Below are positions 1 to 8,981 of a stretch of DNA of 64,000 bases, in pieces. The notes under the pieces are model-generated. The model was not told the origin of the DNA. It worked only from the letters and a program-made list of their open reading frames with translations, and made no database searches. Each line of letters starts with the position of its first letter. The first letter of the stretch is position 1. Source of the DNA: Burkholderia paludis (GTDB lineage Bacteria > Pseudomonadota > Gammaproteobacteria > Burkholderiales > Burkholderiaceae); assembly GCF_000732615.1 (NCBI RefSeq), contig NZ_JPGL01000017.1, forward strand, positions 62,001-126,000. The letters run 5' to 3'. The translations under genes and the position numbers were made by a program.

Positions 1-950
1 TGAGCGGCAACGAGGATCTCGGCGGCGGCCTGCATGCGCTGTTCCGCCTCGAAAACGGCTTCAACCTGAACAACGGCACGCAGTCCTACCGGAACACGAT
101 GTTCGGCCGCCGCGCCTACGTCGGCCTGCAGAGCGACCGCTACGGCGCGCTCACGCTCGGCCGGCAATACGACGCCGTGGTCGACTACCTCGGCCCGCTC
201 GCGATGGCGAACAACGGCGACGGCAACAACCTCGCGTCGCATCCGTTCGACAACGACAACATCGACGATTCGTTCTACATCGACAACGCGGTGAAGTACA
301 CGAGCCCGACGCTCGCCGGCTGGCAGTTCGGCGGCCTGTACGGGTTCAGCAACGCGGCCGGCGGCTTCGCGACCAACCGCGCGTACAGCGCGGGCGTGTC
401 GTACGCGAACGGGCCGGTCAACCTCGGTGCCGCGTACCTGCAGCTCAATCGCGGCGGGCTGACGGCCGGCGGCGCGCTGTCGACCAACGACGGGGCGAAC
501 TTCCCGGCCGTACGCCAGCGCGTGATGGGCGCGGGCGGCAGCTATGCGTTCGACCGGCTGACGGTCGGCGCGCTGTGGACGCATTCGATGTTCGACGAAA
601 CGGCCGCCTCGTCGCTGCCCGGTGCGCTGAACGCGCTGCGTTTCGACAACTACGAGGTCAACGCGCGCTACACGCTGACGCCGGCCGTCTCGTTCTCGGG
701 CGCCTACACGTTCACCAACGGGCGCTACGACGACGCAACCGGCAGCCACCGGCCGAAATGGCACCAGGTGACGCTGATGGCCGACTACGCGCTGAGCAAG
801 CGCACCGACGTGTATACGGAAGCCGTGTACCAGCATCAATTCGGCGTGCCGTCGGGCGCGACGCTCGGGTTCGCGAACGTCACGGGGCTCGCCGCTTCGT
901 CGACCAACACGCAGGTGGTCGCGACGGTCGGCATCCGGCATCGCTTCTGA
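1..950 (+). CDS. Gram-negative porin, 5' end outside the window
   Basis: This is the C-terminal part of a trimeric outer-membrane beta-barrel porin of the Burkholderia general porin family. The reading frame is open from base 3, so the true start lies before the window. Typical porin segments are visible: SGNEDLGGGL near the window edge, then GRRAYVGLQS, LGRQYD and NAVKYTSP. The chain ends GIRHRF; the terminal Phe is the usual barrel-assembly signal. A second porin at 38004 has the same landmarks (GRQAFVGLDS, FGRQYDP, terminal GLRHRF). It probably gives passive diffusion of small solutes; the substrate cannot be read from the sequence. Confidence 0.93.
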   Translation, partial: SGNEDLGGGLHALFRLENGFNLNNGTQSYRNTMFGRRAYVGLQSDRYGALTLGRQYDAVVDYLGPLAMANNGDGNNLASHPFDNDNIDDSFYIDNAVKYTSPTLAGWQFGGLYGFSNAAGGFATNRAYSAGVSYANGPVNLGAAYLQLNRGGLTAGGALSTNDGANFPAVRQRVMGAGGSYAFDRLTVGALWTHSMFDETAASSLPGALNALRFDNYEVNARYTLTPAVSFSGAYTFTNGRYDDATGSHRPKWHQVTLMADYALSKRTDVYTEAVYQHQFGVPSGATLGFANVTGLAASSTNTQVVATVGIRHRF

Positions 951-1132
951 GCGCGCGCGGATCGTCACGGGCCGGCCGCTCTGTGCAACCCCGCATGGAC
1001 GCGGGCCGGCCGAACGGGGATCATGCGGGGAATCCGGGCCCGTGCGCCCGCGAAACCGGTACACTCGGCGCCGGGCGCGCACCGGATCGGCATTCGGCGG
1101 CGGGCCGCCGCCGACTCTGGAACCGTGACCCC

Positions 1133-1828
1133 ATGACCACACCGATCTATCAGGAAATCAAGGACTTCATCCTCGCGCGCATTCATGCCGGCGAGTGGGC
1201 GGAAGGCGACCAGGTGCCGTCGGAGAACGAACTCGCGCGCGAATTCAACGTCGCGCGCATGACCGTCAACCGCGCGCTGCGCGAGCTGACCGCCGAGCAG
1301 GTGCTCACGCGCACGCGCGGCTCGGGCACGTATGTCGCGTCGCCGAAGTACGAATCGACGCTCGTCGCGATCCGCAGCATCTCCGACGAAGTCGCCGCGC
1401 GCGGCCACGGCTATCGCGCGCAGGTGCTGCAGGTCGGCGCGGCCGTCGCCGATGCGAAGCTCGCCGACGAACTGCGGATCGACAACGGCAGCCCGATCTT
1501 TCATTCGCGCGTGCTGCACTTCGAGAACGACACGCCCGTGCAGCTCGAGGAACGCTGGGTCAATCCGGCATGCGCGCCCGAATACGCGCTGCAGGATTTC
1601 ACGGCGACGACGCCGAACCAGTACCTGACGCGCGTCGCGCCGCTGCAGCGCGTCGAATACCGTATCGAGGCCGCGCTGCCCGATACCGAGACGCGCCGCC
1701 ATCTGACGATGGACGACCGCGAGCCCTGCCTGCTGCTGCATCGGCGCACGTGGTCGCAAGGCATGGTCGCGTCGGTCGCCAATCTCTGGCACCCGGGCAG
1801 CCGTTACCGGTTCACCGGGCATTTCTGA
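1133..1828 (+). CDS. GntR-family regulator, HutC-like
   Basis: This 231-residue transcription factor has an N-terminal winged helix (about residues 5-70, with VPSENELAREF and RMTVNRALRELT) and a C-terminal UTRA ligand-binding domain (about 90-225). Sequence and length fit the HutC branch, whose best-known member represses histidine utilisation in response to urocanate. No hut structural gene lies nearby, so the ligand and targets are open; it may be an unlinked paralogue. The ATG at 1133 is chosen because it begins exactly at the winged-helix domain. The same frame stays open far upstream, but only as an overlap with the porin gene. Confidence 0.85.
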   Translation: MTTPIYQEIKDFILARIHAGEWAEGDQVPSENELAREFNVARMTVNRALRELTAEQVLTRTRGSGTYVASPKYESTLVAIRSISDEVAARGHGYRAQVLQVGAAVADAKLADELRIDNGSPIFHSRVLHFENDTPVQLEERWVNPACAPEYALQDFTATTPNQYLTRVAPLQRVEYRIEAALPDTETRRHLTMDDREPCLLLHRRTWSQGMVASVANLWHPGSRYRFTGHF

Positions 1829-2211
1829 TGCCGGCGCGCGCCTCGCGCGCGGCCGCTCCTGTCGCTCGATCGCGCTGACGGCCCGCGTCAAGCCGTCCTC
1901 CTGCGCGATACGCGCGCCGGGTCCGATTGCGTGCGCCCGCGTCTCGCCACGGTCGGTCCATGCGATGGCCCGCGGCAGCGCCGGGCGCGGCGCGCCCGGA
2001 TCACGCGCTGGATTCGCCGGATTCGCCGGTTACGGCACGGCAAGCGCCGCCCCCCGGTTTTTGCGGCAAACATACGCACCGGATGCCAAATTCCCCGCGC
2101 AGCAGTATGCTGATGTCGTACGGCTGCGCACGGTGCGTCGGGCGACCCCGTCGTTCGCACGTTCTCGCGCCGCCGTCGCGACCGCAATCATGCGTTGCAA
2201 GGAGGGTTGTG
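1829..2211. other. Intergenic region, 383 nt
   Basis: Between the GntR gene and the small membrane protein gene. It is GC-rich at the left and somewhat more mixed from about 2045. No convincing gene, RNA or terminator was recognised. A strong AAGGAGG ribosome-binding site at 2199-2205 belongs to the downstream gene. Confidence 0.5.
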
Positions 2212-2565
2212 ATGGCTACCACGCATCAGCACTTCCACCTCGAACTGCGGCACGCCACCGTGCCGACCTACTTCATCAGCTACCTGTTTCCCGCCTTGCT
2301 GTTCGTCTACGAACTGCTGCGCGTCGGCCAGTGGATCCGCGATCACGGGATGCAATTCGCCGCGTTCAAGCAGATGGGTTACGAGTACCTGCTGATGCTG
2401 CTGTTCGTCGGGCTGCAGATCGTCGTCGAGGCGATCTTCCTGCTCGGCGCCGCGATGCGCCGCGACAATCGCGATTTCGAGCACCGGCTGCCGAACGTGA
2501 TCCTCGGCATCGGCTGCTCGATCGCGCTGCTCGCGATCGACCTCGCGATCCAGCTCGCGTTCTGA
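2212..2565 (+). CDS. Small inner-membrane protein of unknown function
   Basis: The 117-residue protein has three hydrophobic segments likely to span the membrane (about residues 18-37, 55-78 and 93-116), separated by short charged loops. I do not recognise a named family. The start is well supported by an AAGGAGG Shine-Dalgarno sequence seven bases upstream. It stands alone, convergent with the hydrolase gene on the other strand. The stop is followed at once by a strong GC hairpin. Confidence 0.75.
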   Translation: MATTHQHFHLELRHATVPTYFISYLFPALLFVYELLRVGQWIRDHGMQFAAFKQMGYEYLLMLLFVGLQIVVEAIFLLGAAMRRDNRDFEHRLPNVILGIGCSIALLAIDLAIQLAF

Positions 2566-2568
2566 CGG

Positions 2569-2590
2569 CCGGCGGGCGCACGCCCGCCGG
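2569..2590. terminator. GC-rich hairpin between convergent genes
   Basis: CCGGCGGGCG and CGCCCGCCGG form a perfect inverted repeat between the stops of two convergent genes. There is no T-run, so termination is inferred from position and stem strength only. Confidence 0.5.
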
Positions 2591-2602
2591 TTGCAGGGGC
2601 GC

Positions 2603-3433
2603 TCACGCGAGCGCGTCGCGCAGCAACGCCGCCACGGCGGCCAGTACGTCGTCCGTGCGCTCGCGGTGCGGCATGTGCCCGCACGCGCCGAGCAGCAGGT
2701 ACGACGCCGGCCCCGCGACGCGCGCGGCGATCCGCTTCGGATGCACGTCGGACCCGTATTCGTCGTCTTCGCCGTGAATCGCGAGCGTCGCGCATCGCAC
2801 GCGCGGCAGGTCGTCGTCGAGGCTCCAGCCGGCAAACGCCGGCGACAGCCACGTGTCGACCCACGCGCGCAGCACCCATTCGGCCTTGTCGCCGTGATAG
2901 CGCGCGAGCCGGTCGAGCTGGCCCGGTTCGTCGAACTGCCGCTGCGCGTCGCGAATGCCGGCCAGCGTGCGATCCTCGGCGAACGCCTGCGCGGCGACCG
3001 TCACGAGCGCCCGGCAACGCTCCGGATGCGCGGCGGCGCAGCCCACCGCCATCCCGCCGCCGACGCTGTGGCCAAACGCGACGAACGCGTCGACGCCGAG
3101 TGCGTCGAGCAGCGTCGCGAACGCCTGACCGGCCTCGTCGCGCACGAACGTCGCGGCGAGCGCGCCGGGATGACGATCCGAGCGGCCGAAGCCGAGGCGG
3201 TCGTACGCGATCACGTCGCGCTGCGCGGCACGCGCGAGCAGTTCGGGAAAGTCGCGCCATAATTCGACACAGCCGAGCGAATCGTGCAGCAGCACGATCG
3301 GTGCGGCCGGTTCAGGCGCGGCTTGCTCAGGCGCCCCCGCCTCCCCCTGCGCGGGACGCACGCGCCAGCGTTTCGCAAAGAGGCGCCCTTGCGGCGTCTC
3401 GACGGTCGTCTCCTCGGTCACGATATCGGTCAT
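2603..3433 (-). CDS. Alpha/beta hydrolase
   Basis: The 276-residue predicted serine hydrolase of the alpha/beta fold has its nucleophile in GHSVGG (Ser123), an oxyanion-hole LLHDS segment (about 48-52), a likely acid in GEDDEYG (Asp223/224) and the catalytic His in CGHMPH (His253). There is no signal peptide, so it is probably cytoplasmic. The ATG at 3433 is preferred because the upstream in-frame residues are low-complexity. The substrate is not predictable. It is the only gene of its unit; the gene beyond it on this strand is the LysR regulator at 3539. Confidence 0.87.
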   Translation of the reverse strand: MTDIVTEETTVETPQGRLFAKRWRVRPAQGEAGAPEQAAPEPAAPIVLLHDSLGCVELWRDFPELLARAAQRDVIAYDRLGFGRSDRHPGALAATFVRDEAGQAFATLLDALGVDAFVAFGHSVGGGMAVGCAAAHPERCRALVTVAAQAFAEDRTLAGIRDAQRQFDEPGQLDRLARYHGDKAEWVLRAWVDTWLSPAFAGWSLDDDLPRVRCATLAIHGEDDEYGSDVHPKRIAARVAGPASYLLLGACGHMPHRERTDDVLAAVAALLRDALA

Positions 3434-3538
3434 CTGTCTGTCGTCTGCATGAAAACGGCCGCACCCGGGCGGCGGCGCAGCCCGCATGGTGTCCCGCGCC
3501 CGCGCGCGGCGTCAAGCAAGCCCCCACCGCCCGCGCGC

Positions 3539-4456
3539 TCATTCGGGCTGCGGCGGCAGGTACTCCATCTGCGCTTCGTCGTACAGCCGGTAGATCAGCG
3601 CCTGCATCGCGCGAATGTCCTCCGATTCGTCGAGCATCCGCATGCTCATGATGATCGGCGACACGAGGTTCGGATCGTCGAGCGGCTTGTAGCTGATGTC
3701 GTCGCGCTTGAGCCCGTACACGCTGTGCGGCACGACCGACACGCCCTCGCCCATCGCGACGAGGCCGAGCGCGATCTGCAGCTCGCGCGTCTCGTAGATC
3801 CGCCGCGGCTGCAGCGCGCGATCGTGAAAGGCCGCGAGCACCTGGTCGGCATAGCTCGGGCGCGGCGCCTGCGGAAAGATGATCAGCGTGTCGTTCACGA
3901 GATCGTGCAGCGACAGCACCGGCTTCGCGCTGTCGAGCGCATGGCCGACCGGCAGCGCGACGATCATCCGCTCCTCGCGCAGCACGACGCGCCGCACGCT
4001 CGGATCCTCGTGGCGGATGCGCCCGAACCCGACGTCGATGCGCCCTTCCTTCAGCGCCCGGATCTGGTCCATCGTCGACATCTCGTGCAGGCTCAGCTCG
4101 ACGGCCGGATACTCGCCGCGAAAACGCCGGATGATCTTCGGCAGCATCCCGTACAGCGTCGAGCCGACGAAGCCGACCGACATGCTGCGCTCGATCTTGC
4201 CGACCCGCTTCGTCATCGATTCGAGCTCGGTGGCCTGCGCGAGCAGCTGCACCGCGTGCGAATAGAAGAAACGCCCCGCGTCGGTCAGCTTCAGCGGCCG
4301 CGCGGTGCGCTCGAACAGCGGCACGCCGAGCGCTTCCTCGAGCTGCTGGATCTGCCGGCTCAGCGGCGGCTGCGCGATATGCAACCGTTCCGCCGCCCGC
4401 GTGAAATTCCGCTCCTCGGCAACCGCGACGAAGTAGCGGAGGTGTCTCAACTCCAT
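3539..4456 (-). CDS. LysR-family regulator, BenM/CatM type
   Basis: The 305-residue LysR regulator begins MELRHLRYFVAVAEE, with a winged helix-turn-helix at about residues 18-38. Its effector domain resembles the muconate/benzoate-responsive regulators CatM, BenM and CatR, with blocks such as SMTKRVGKIE, LKEGRIDVGFGR and ELQIALGLVAMGEG in the expected order. Members of this branch activate aromatic ring-cleavage genes. No cat or ben enzyme gene is adjacent here, so the target is elsewhere or the specificity differs. The start is taken at the MELRHLRYF motif rather than an ATG 12 codons upstream. Confidence 0.9.
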   Translation of the reverse strand: MELRHLRYFVAVAEERNFTRAAERLHIAQPPLSRQIQQLEEALGVPLFERTARPLKLTDAGRFFYSHAVQLLAQATELESMTKRVGKIERSMSVGFVGSTLYGMLPKIIRRFRGEYPAVELSLHEMSTMDQIRALKEGRIDVGFGRIRHEDPSVRRVVLREERMIVALPVGHALDSAKPVLSLHDLVNDTLIIFPQAPRPSYADQVLAAFHDRALQPRRIYETRELQIALGLVAMGEGVSVVPHSVYGLKRDDISYKPLDDPNLVSPIIMSMRMLDESEDIRAMQALIYRLYDEAQMEYLPPQPE

Positions 4457-4568
4457 TCTCAAACCCTCCCGGACAGCGGGCCCGGCGCGCAACCGCGGCC
4501 GGATGATGCCGTCACGATACCGCAGGCGGCGCAGGCCGCGCCGCGCGGCCCCGCGCCGCCCAAAGCAA

Positions 4569-4594
4569 AACGGGAAGCCCGCGGGCTTCCCGTT
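4569..4594 (-). terminator. Rho-independent terminator
   Basis: AACGGGAAGCCCG with CGGGCTTCCCGTT is a perfect 13-bp palindrome. On the minus strand it is followed by TTTTGCTTT, so it ends the transcript of the small gene at 4636-4881. A near-identical stem lies at 5082-5108. Confidence 0.8.
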
Positions 4595-4635
4595 GCCTCA
4601 TCGGCGCCGCCGCGCGGCGGCGTCGCGCCCGCCCG

Positions 4636-4881
4636 TCACACCTCGGTCGCGTAGAGCGCGTCGCGCTGCGCGTCGCTCAGCGTGTCGAGCGGCACGTCCG
4701 GCAGCCGGTAGCAGATCATCGTGCCGTACAGCTCGGCGAGGCAGTTGCTGCCGGCATCGAGCGCGTAGCCGTCCTCGCCGTCCGGCGCCGGCGGATACAC
4801 TTCGCGCCACGCGTTGATCGCGGCTTCGATTCGCACGATGGAAACGGGTCCGGCCTTCCGCTCGGCGGGTGATGCGCTCAT
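4636..4881 (-). CDS. Small conserved protein, DUF3717-like
   Basis: This 81-residue acidic cytoplasmic protein has a central IEAAINAWR segment followed by a Pro/Asp-rich turn and a Cys-containing helix. The size and the INxWR signature fit the beta-proteobacterial DUF3717 family, whose function is unknown; I make the family call with moderate confidence. The ATG at 4881 has a GAGG ribosome-binding site seven bases upstream. A strong terminator follows, so it is a monocistronic unit. Confidence 0.7.
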   Translation of the reverse strand: MSASPAERKAGPVSIVRIEAAINAWREVYPPAPDGEDGYALDAGSNCLAELYGTMICYRLPDVPLDTLSDAQRDALYATEV

Positions 4882-5081
4882 GGATTCCTCTGGGTTGCGC
4901 GCTCCGCGGGCCGTACCGGCCCGCACGGAACGATGAAAACGCCGGACGCCGCCGGCCGCCGCGCACCGCGCGCGCCGGATGCCGATCCGCGCCGCCCGTC
5001 TCGCGCCGGCCGGGCCATGGCCCGGCTGGGTCGGGCAATATAACCGGCTTTGACCCCGTGCAGGCAAAAGCCGGGCAAAAA

Positions 5082-5108
5082 AAACGGGAAGCCCGCGGCT
5101 TCCCGTTT
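5082..5108 (-). terminator. Rho-independent terminator of lysP
   Basis: AAACGGGAAGCC, a 3-nt CGC loop and GGCTTCCCGTTT form a 12-bp stem. Read on the minus strand, it runs into eight consecutive T residues, just after the lysP stop. Confidence 0.87.
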
Positions 5109-5143
5109 CATCGTACGACGCATACGCGCATGGCGCGCCCGCG

Positions 5144-6679
5144 TCAGCCCGCGGTCTCGCGGTTCGCCACCGGCTCCCGCTGCGCGCCGCGGCTCGCGGC
5201 GATCCACGGCGCAATCTCCATGTCTTCGTAGCGCACGAAACGGCTCTTCTTCAGGAACCGGAAGCCGAGCCACACGACGAGGAACAGCGGGATGCCGACA
5301 TAGGTCGCGGCGACGCCCGCCCAGTCGATCCGGTTCGCGAGGAACGCCTGATAGTCCTGCCCGAGCGCGATCACGAGGCACAGCACGAACGCGAACAGCG
5401 GGCCGAACGGGAACCACTTCGACTGGTACGGCAGCTGGTCGAGCCGGTAGCCCTGCTTCACGTACCCCTTGCGGAACCGGTAGTGGCTGACCGCGATGCC
5501 GAGCCACGCGATGAAGCCCGTCATCCCCGACGTGTTCAGCAGCCACAGGTATACGGTCTTGTCGCCGTACAGCGACGTGAAGAAGCACAGCGCGCCCACG
5601 GCCGTCGTCGCGTACAGCGCGTTGCGCGGCACGCCGCCGCGCGACAGCTTCGCGAAGATCCTCGGCGCGCGGCCTTCGGTCGCGAGGTTGTAGAGCATCC
5701 GCGTGGACGCGTACATGCCCGAGTTGCCGGCCGACAGCACGGCCGTCAGGATCACCGCGTTCATCACGCCGGCCGCGAACGCGAGGCCCGCGTGGCGGAA
5801 TACGAGCGTAAACGGGCTCACGCCGATGTCGGTCACGTCCGTCTTCAGCAGGTTCGGGTCGGTATAGGGAATCAGCACGCCGATCACGAAGATCGCGAAC
5901 ACGTAGAACAGCAGGATGCGCCAGAACACCTGGCGCACCGCGCGCGGGATCGTCGTGCGCGGGTTTTCCGATTCGCCGGCCGCGACGCCGATCAGCTCGG
6001 TGCCCTGGAACGAGAAGCCCGCGATCATCGCCACGCCCATCAACGCCGGCAGGCCGCCCGCGAACGGCGCATCGCCGATCGTCAGGTTGCCCCAGCCGTT
6101 GGCCGGCGCGCCCTTCAGAATGCCGAAGATCATCAGCAGGCCGACGCCGATGAACGCGACCACGGTGACGACCTTGATCAGCGCGAACCAGTATTCGGCT
6201 TCGCCGAAGCCGCGCACGGTCAGCGCGTTGAGCAGGAACATCACGGCGAGGAACGCCGCGCTCCACCACACGCCCGGCACGTCCGGAAACCAGTAATGCA
6301 TCACGAGCTGCGCGGCGACGAGCTCGACCGCGATCGTCACGGCCCAGTTGTACCAGTAGTTCCAGCCGAGCGCGAAACCGAAGCCTTCGTCCACGTATTT
6401 CGCGCCGTAGGTCGCGAACGAGCCCGACACGGGCATGAACGCGGCCATCTCGCCCAGGCTCGTCATCAGGAAATAGACCATCAGGCCGATCAGCATGTAA
6501 GCGACCATCGCGCCGCCGGGGCCGGCCTGCGAGATCGACGCGCCGGACGCGACGAACAGGCCCGTGCCGATCGAGCCGCCGATGGCGATCATCGTCAGGT
6601 GGCGCGCCTTCAGCGCGCGATGAAGCTTGGGAGGGTTCGCGGACGAACCGGGTTGGTCGGAGTTCGGGAGTGCGGACAT
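5144..6679 (-). CDS. lysP: Lysine-specific permease
   Basis: The 511-residue APC-superfamily transporter has about twelve membrane helices. It is extremely close to Escherichia coli LysP along its whole length. Examples are the N-terminal ARHLTMIAIGGSIGTGLF, GWNYWYNWAVTIAVEL and GFSFQGTELIGVAAGE, and a C-terminal FVRYEDME. It imports lysine by proton symport; E. coli LysP also controls CadC, but no cadC is seen here. The ATG at 6679 starts a short polar tail before the LHRALKARHL motif; upstream in-frame ATGs would add Arg-rich residues. A T-tailed terminator follows. Confidence 0.93.
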   Translation of the reverse strand: MSALPNSDQPGSSANPPKLHRALKARHLTMIAIGGSIGTGLFVASGASISQAGPGGAMVAYMLIGLMVYFLMTSLGEMAAFMPVSGSFATYGAKYVDEGFGFALGWNYWYNWAVTIAVELVAAQLVMHYWFPDVPGVWWSAAFLAVMFLLNALTVRGFGEAEYWFALIKVVTVVAFIGVGLLMIFGILKGAPANGWGNLTIGDAPFAGGLPALMGVAMIAGFSFQGTELIGVAAGESENPRTTIPRAVRQVFWRILLFYVFAIFVIGVLIPYTDPNLLKTDVTDIGVSPFTLVFRHAGLAFAAGVMNAVILTAVLSAGNSGMYASTRMLYNLATEGRAPRIFAKLSRGGVPRNALYATTAVGALCFFTSLYGDKTVYLWLLNTSGMTGFIAWLGIAVSHYRFRKGYVKQGYRLDQLPYQSKWFPFGPLFAFVLCLVIALGQDYQAFLANRIDWAGVAATYVGIPLFLVVWLGFRFLKKSRFVRYEDMEIAPWIAASRGAQREPVANRETAG

Positions 6680-7278
6680 AAACGAGACGAACGTTGAGCG
6701 GGCCGGCATCCGTAGCCGGCGCATGCGGAATCGGAGCGCGGCGCGCGTCCTGCAATGCATTCGATGCGGCCCCGATACGCGTTGCGCGACGGGCGCCTGC
6801 GGCGAAGCGCGGATTCTACCTGATTCGGCGCGGGGGCAACTCGGGCTGGCGTCGCCCGTCGCCGCGGCGCAGCGTTCGCAGAATCAACGCGTTGGCCGCG
6901 CCGCGCCCGGCGCGACCGCGACCGTGGCCGCCCGGCGGCGCAAAAAACCGCGCGGGCGGAGCGATCGCGCGGGTTTCCGATCCGCGCGCCGCACGGGCGC
7001 TTGCGCCCGTCCGGTCGAAAGTCGCGCCGGGCCGCAAAATCGCCGGATAATCGCGCCATTATTCCGACAAAATCACCGATATCGATAATTGATTCAAATC
7101 AAATCGTTCGTGCACTTAACGGTAATGATACGTAACAGTTTTGAATCACCGGTTCGCATGCATGTTTTGCATGCACAAGCGATTTTCGGAAATTCGCGAG
7201 ATAATGCGACCCAATTCGAAATAATCAGCGCGCAGACCCGTCAACGATGCGCGCATTCGCCGCCCGCCGCTCCCGAGG
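6680..7278. other. Divergent intergenic region between lysP and the diguanylate cyclase gene
   Basis: About 600 nt separates the two divergent genes. The half near lysP is GC-rich and featureless to me. From about 7040 to 7240 it becomes clearly AT-rich, as expected for promoters and regulator sites. It contains a perfect inverted repeat at 7156-7174. No short gene or RNA could be supported. Confidence 0.5.
7156..7174. promoter_or_regulatory. Perfect inverted repeat, candidate operator
   Basis: GCATGCA, a 5-nt spacer and TGCATGC form an exact 7-bp dyad in the AT-rich leader about 105 bases upstream of the diguanylate cyclase start. Its role is inferred from position only. Confidence 0.35.
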
Positions 7279-8811
7279 ATGACGTCACTCCCGCTGCCCG
7301 CCACGCTGCGCCGCCATACCGCGTCGATCGTGGCACGCATTCTGTCGCCCCGCGGCGTGCTCGTCGCGGGGATCGTACTGCTGATGTTCAGCTGGGGGCT
7401 CTCCACGTCGCTTCTGATCGAGGCACGCCGCGACTCGTATGAACATGCGGTCGAAAACGCGCGCAACCTGATGCTGCTGATCGAGCGCGATATCGCACGC
7501 AATATCGAGCTCTACGATCTGTCGCTGCAAAACGTCGTCGACGGCATCGCCGATCCCGAACTGATGAGCCTGCCGCCGCGCCAGCGCCACCGGCTGTTGT
7601 TCGACCGTGCGGCGACCGGCGAGTATCTCGGGTCGATCTTCGTGATGGACGCGCACGGCAACATCGTGATCGATTCGAGCGTGTCGCCCGCGCGGCAGGG
7701 CAATTTCGCCGATCGCGACTACTTCGCCGTGCACCGCGACGGCCTTGTGCACGGCCTCTACATCAGCCGGCCGTATGCGGCCCGACTGCGCGGCGGCGCG
7801 CTGACGATCGCGCTGAGCCGCCGGATCAACCGGCCCGACGGCTCGTTCGGCGGCATCGTCGTCGGCACGCTCAGCGTCGACTACTTCCGCGCGCTGCTCG
7901 ACGGCCTCGCGGTCGGCCGGCACGGCAGCGCGGCGATCGTCGAGGACAACGGCATGCTCGTGTCGCGCCTGCCGTACGATGCGCGCGTGGTCGGCCTCGA
8001 CCTGCACGACGCGCCGCTGTTCATCGAGTCAAAGCGCAGCCCGGACGGCGCGCTGACCGGCACCGGCTCGATCGACGGCATCCGGCGCATCTATGTTTAC
8101 AAGCATCTGGCCGGGCTGCCGCTGATCGTCGACGTCGCCCCCGCCGAGATCGACATCTATGCGTCGTGGCACCACCGGGCGATCTGGACTGTCGTGCTGA
8201 TGTGCCTGTTTACCGGGTTCATCGCATGGGGTTCGCTGGCGCTGTCGCGCGAGCTGAAGCACCGGCAGATCGCCGAATCGAAGCTGTACCGGCTCGCGCA
8301 TACCGATGCGCTGACGGGCCTCGACAACCGCGGCACGTTCGACACGGTGCTCGCGAAGGAGACGCAGCGCGCGGCGCGCAACGGCCGCCCGCTGTCGGTG
8401 CTGTTCGTCGACGTCGATCACTTCAAGGCGTTCAACGACGACTACGGCCACCCGGCCGGCGACGACGTGCTGCGCCGCGTCGCGCAATCCGCGTCGCGCT
8501 GCCTGCGCCGCGACAGCGATCACGTCGCGCGCTACGGCGGCGAGGAATTCGTCGTCACGCTGCCGGACACCGACGCGAAAGGCGCTGCGATCGTCGCCGA
8601 AGCGATCCGGCGCGCGATCGCCGGGCTCGCGATCGATCACGCGAAGAGCCCGTACCGGCGCGTCACCGTCAGCATCGGCAGGGCGACGGACGCCGACGGA
8701 CGCATGAGCGCCGCGACGCTGGTGCGGCGCGCCGACGAGGCGCTGTACCGCGCGAAGACCGGCGGCCGCAACCGCGTGTGCGACGCCGTGACGAGCACGG
8801 CCGACGTCTGA
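7279..8811 (+). CDS. Membrane-bound diguanylate cyclase (GGDEF)
   Basis: The 510-residue protein probably makes the second messenger c-di-GMP from two GTP. It has a membrane segment near residues 26-46, an extracytoplasmic PDC/Cache-like sensor domain of about 240 residues, and a second membrane helix near 297-318. The cytoplasmic GGDEF domain has an intact GGEEF active site (420-424). An inhibitory RxxD site (RDSD, 411-414) lies exactly five residues before it, so product inhibition is expected. No EAL domain is attached. The ATG has GAGG directly against it, which is too close for a good ribosome-binding site, so the exact start is uncertain. Confidence 0.92.
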   Translation: MTSLPLPATLRRHTASIVARILSPRGVLVAGIVLLMFSWGLSTSLLIEARRDSYEHAVENARNLMLLIERDIARNIELYDLSLQNVVDGIADPELMSLPPRQRHRLLFDRAATGEYLGSIFVMDAHGNIVIDSSVSPARQGNFADRDYFAVHRDGLVHGLYISRPYAARLRGGALTIALSRRINRPDGSFGGIVVGTLSVDYFRALLDGLAVGRHGSAAIVEDNGMLVSRLPYDARVVGLDLHDAPLFIESKRSPDGALTGTGSIDGIRRIYVYKHLAGLPLIVDVAPAEIDIYASWHHRAIWTVVLMCLFTGFIAWGSLALSRELKHRQIAESKLYRLAHTDALTGLDNRGTFDTVLAKETQRAARNGRPLSVLFVDVDHFKAFNDDYGHPAGDDVLRRVAQSASRCLRRDSDHVARYGGEEFVVTLPDTDAKGAAIVAEAIRRAIAGLAIDHAKSPYRRVTVSIGRATDADGRMSAATLVRRADEALYRAKTGGRNRVCDAVTSTADV

Positions 8812-8981
8812 CGGCTGACGCTGCCGCGACGCGAAGCCGCACGGGCCGCCGGCCCGGCGCGAACGCCCGCGCCGTGGACAGCCCGCGCGCGTTCGGCTAG
8901 CGTTATGGCTGCTGCTGCGCATGCGGCGCGGCGCCGGCCCGCGCGGGCCGCCCTGCGCGCTCCGGCCACCCCTGCTCCGTC

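Noticed and set aside
575..1132. Long N-terminal extension of the GntR regulator
   Set aside because: It would overlap the porin gene in another frame with an Arg-rich sequence; GntR proteins begin at the winged helix.
1133..1828. Histidine-utilisation operon
   Set aside because: The regulator is HutC-like but no hutH, hutU, hutI or hutF lies nearby, so only a regulator of this type is reported.
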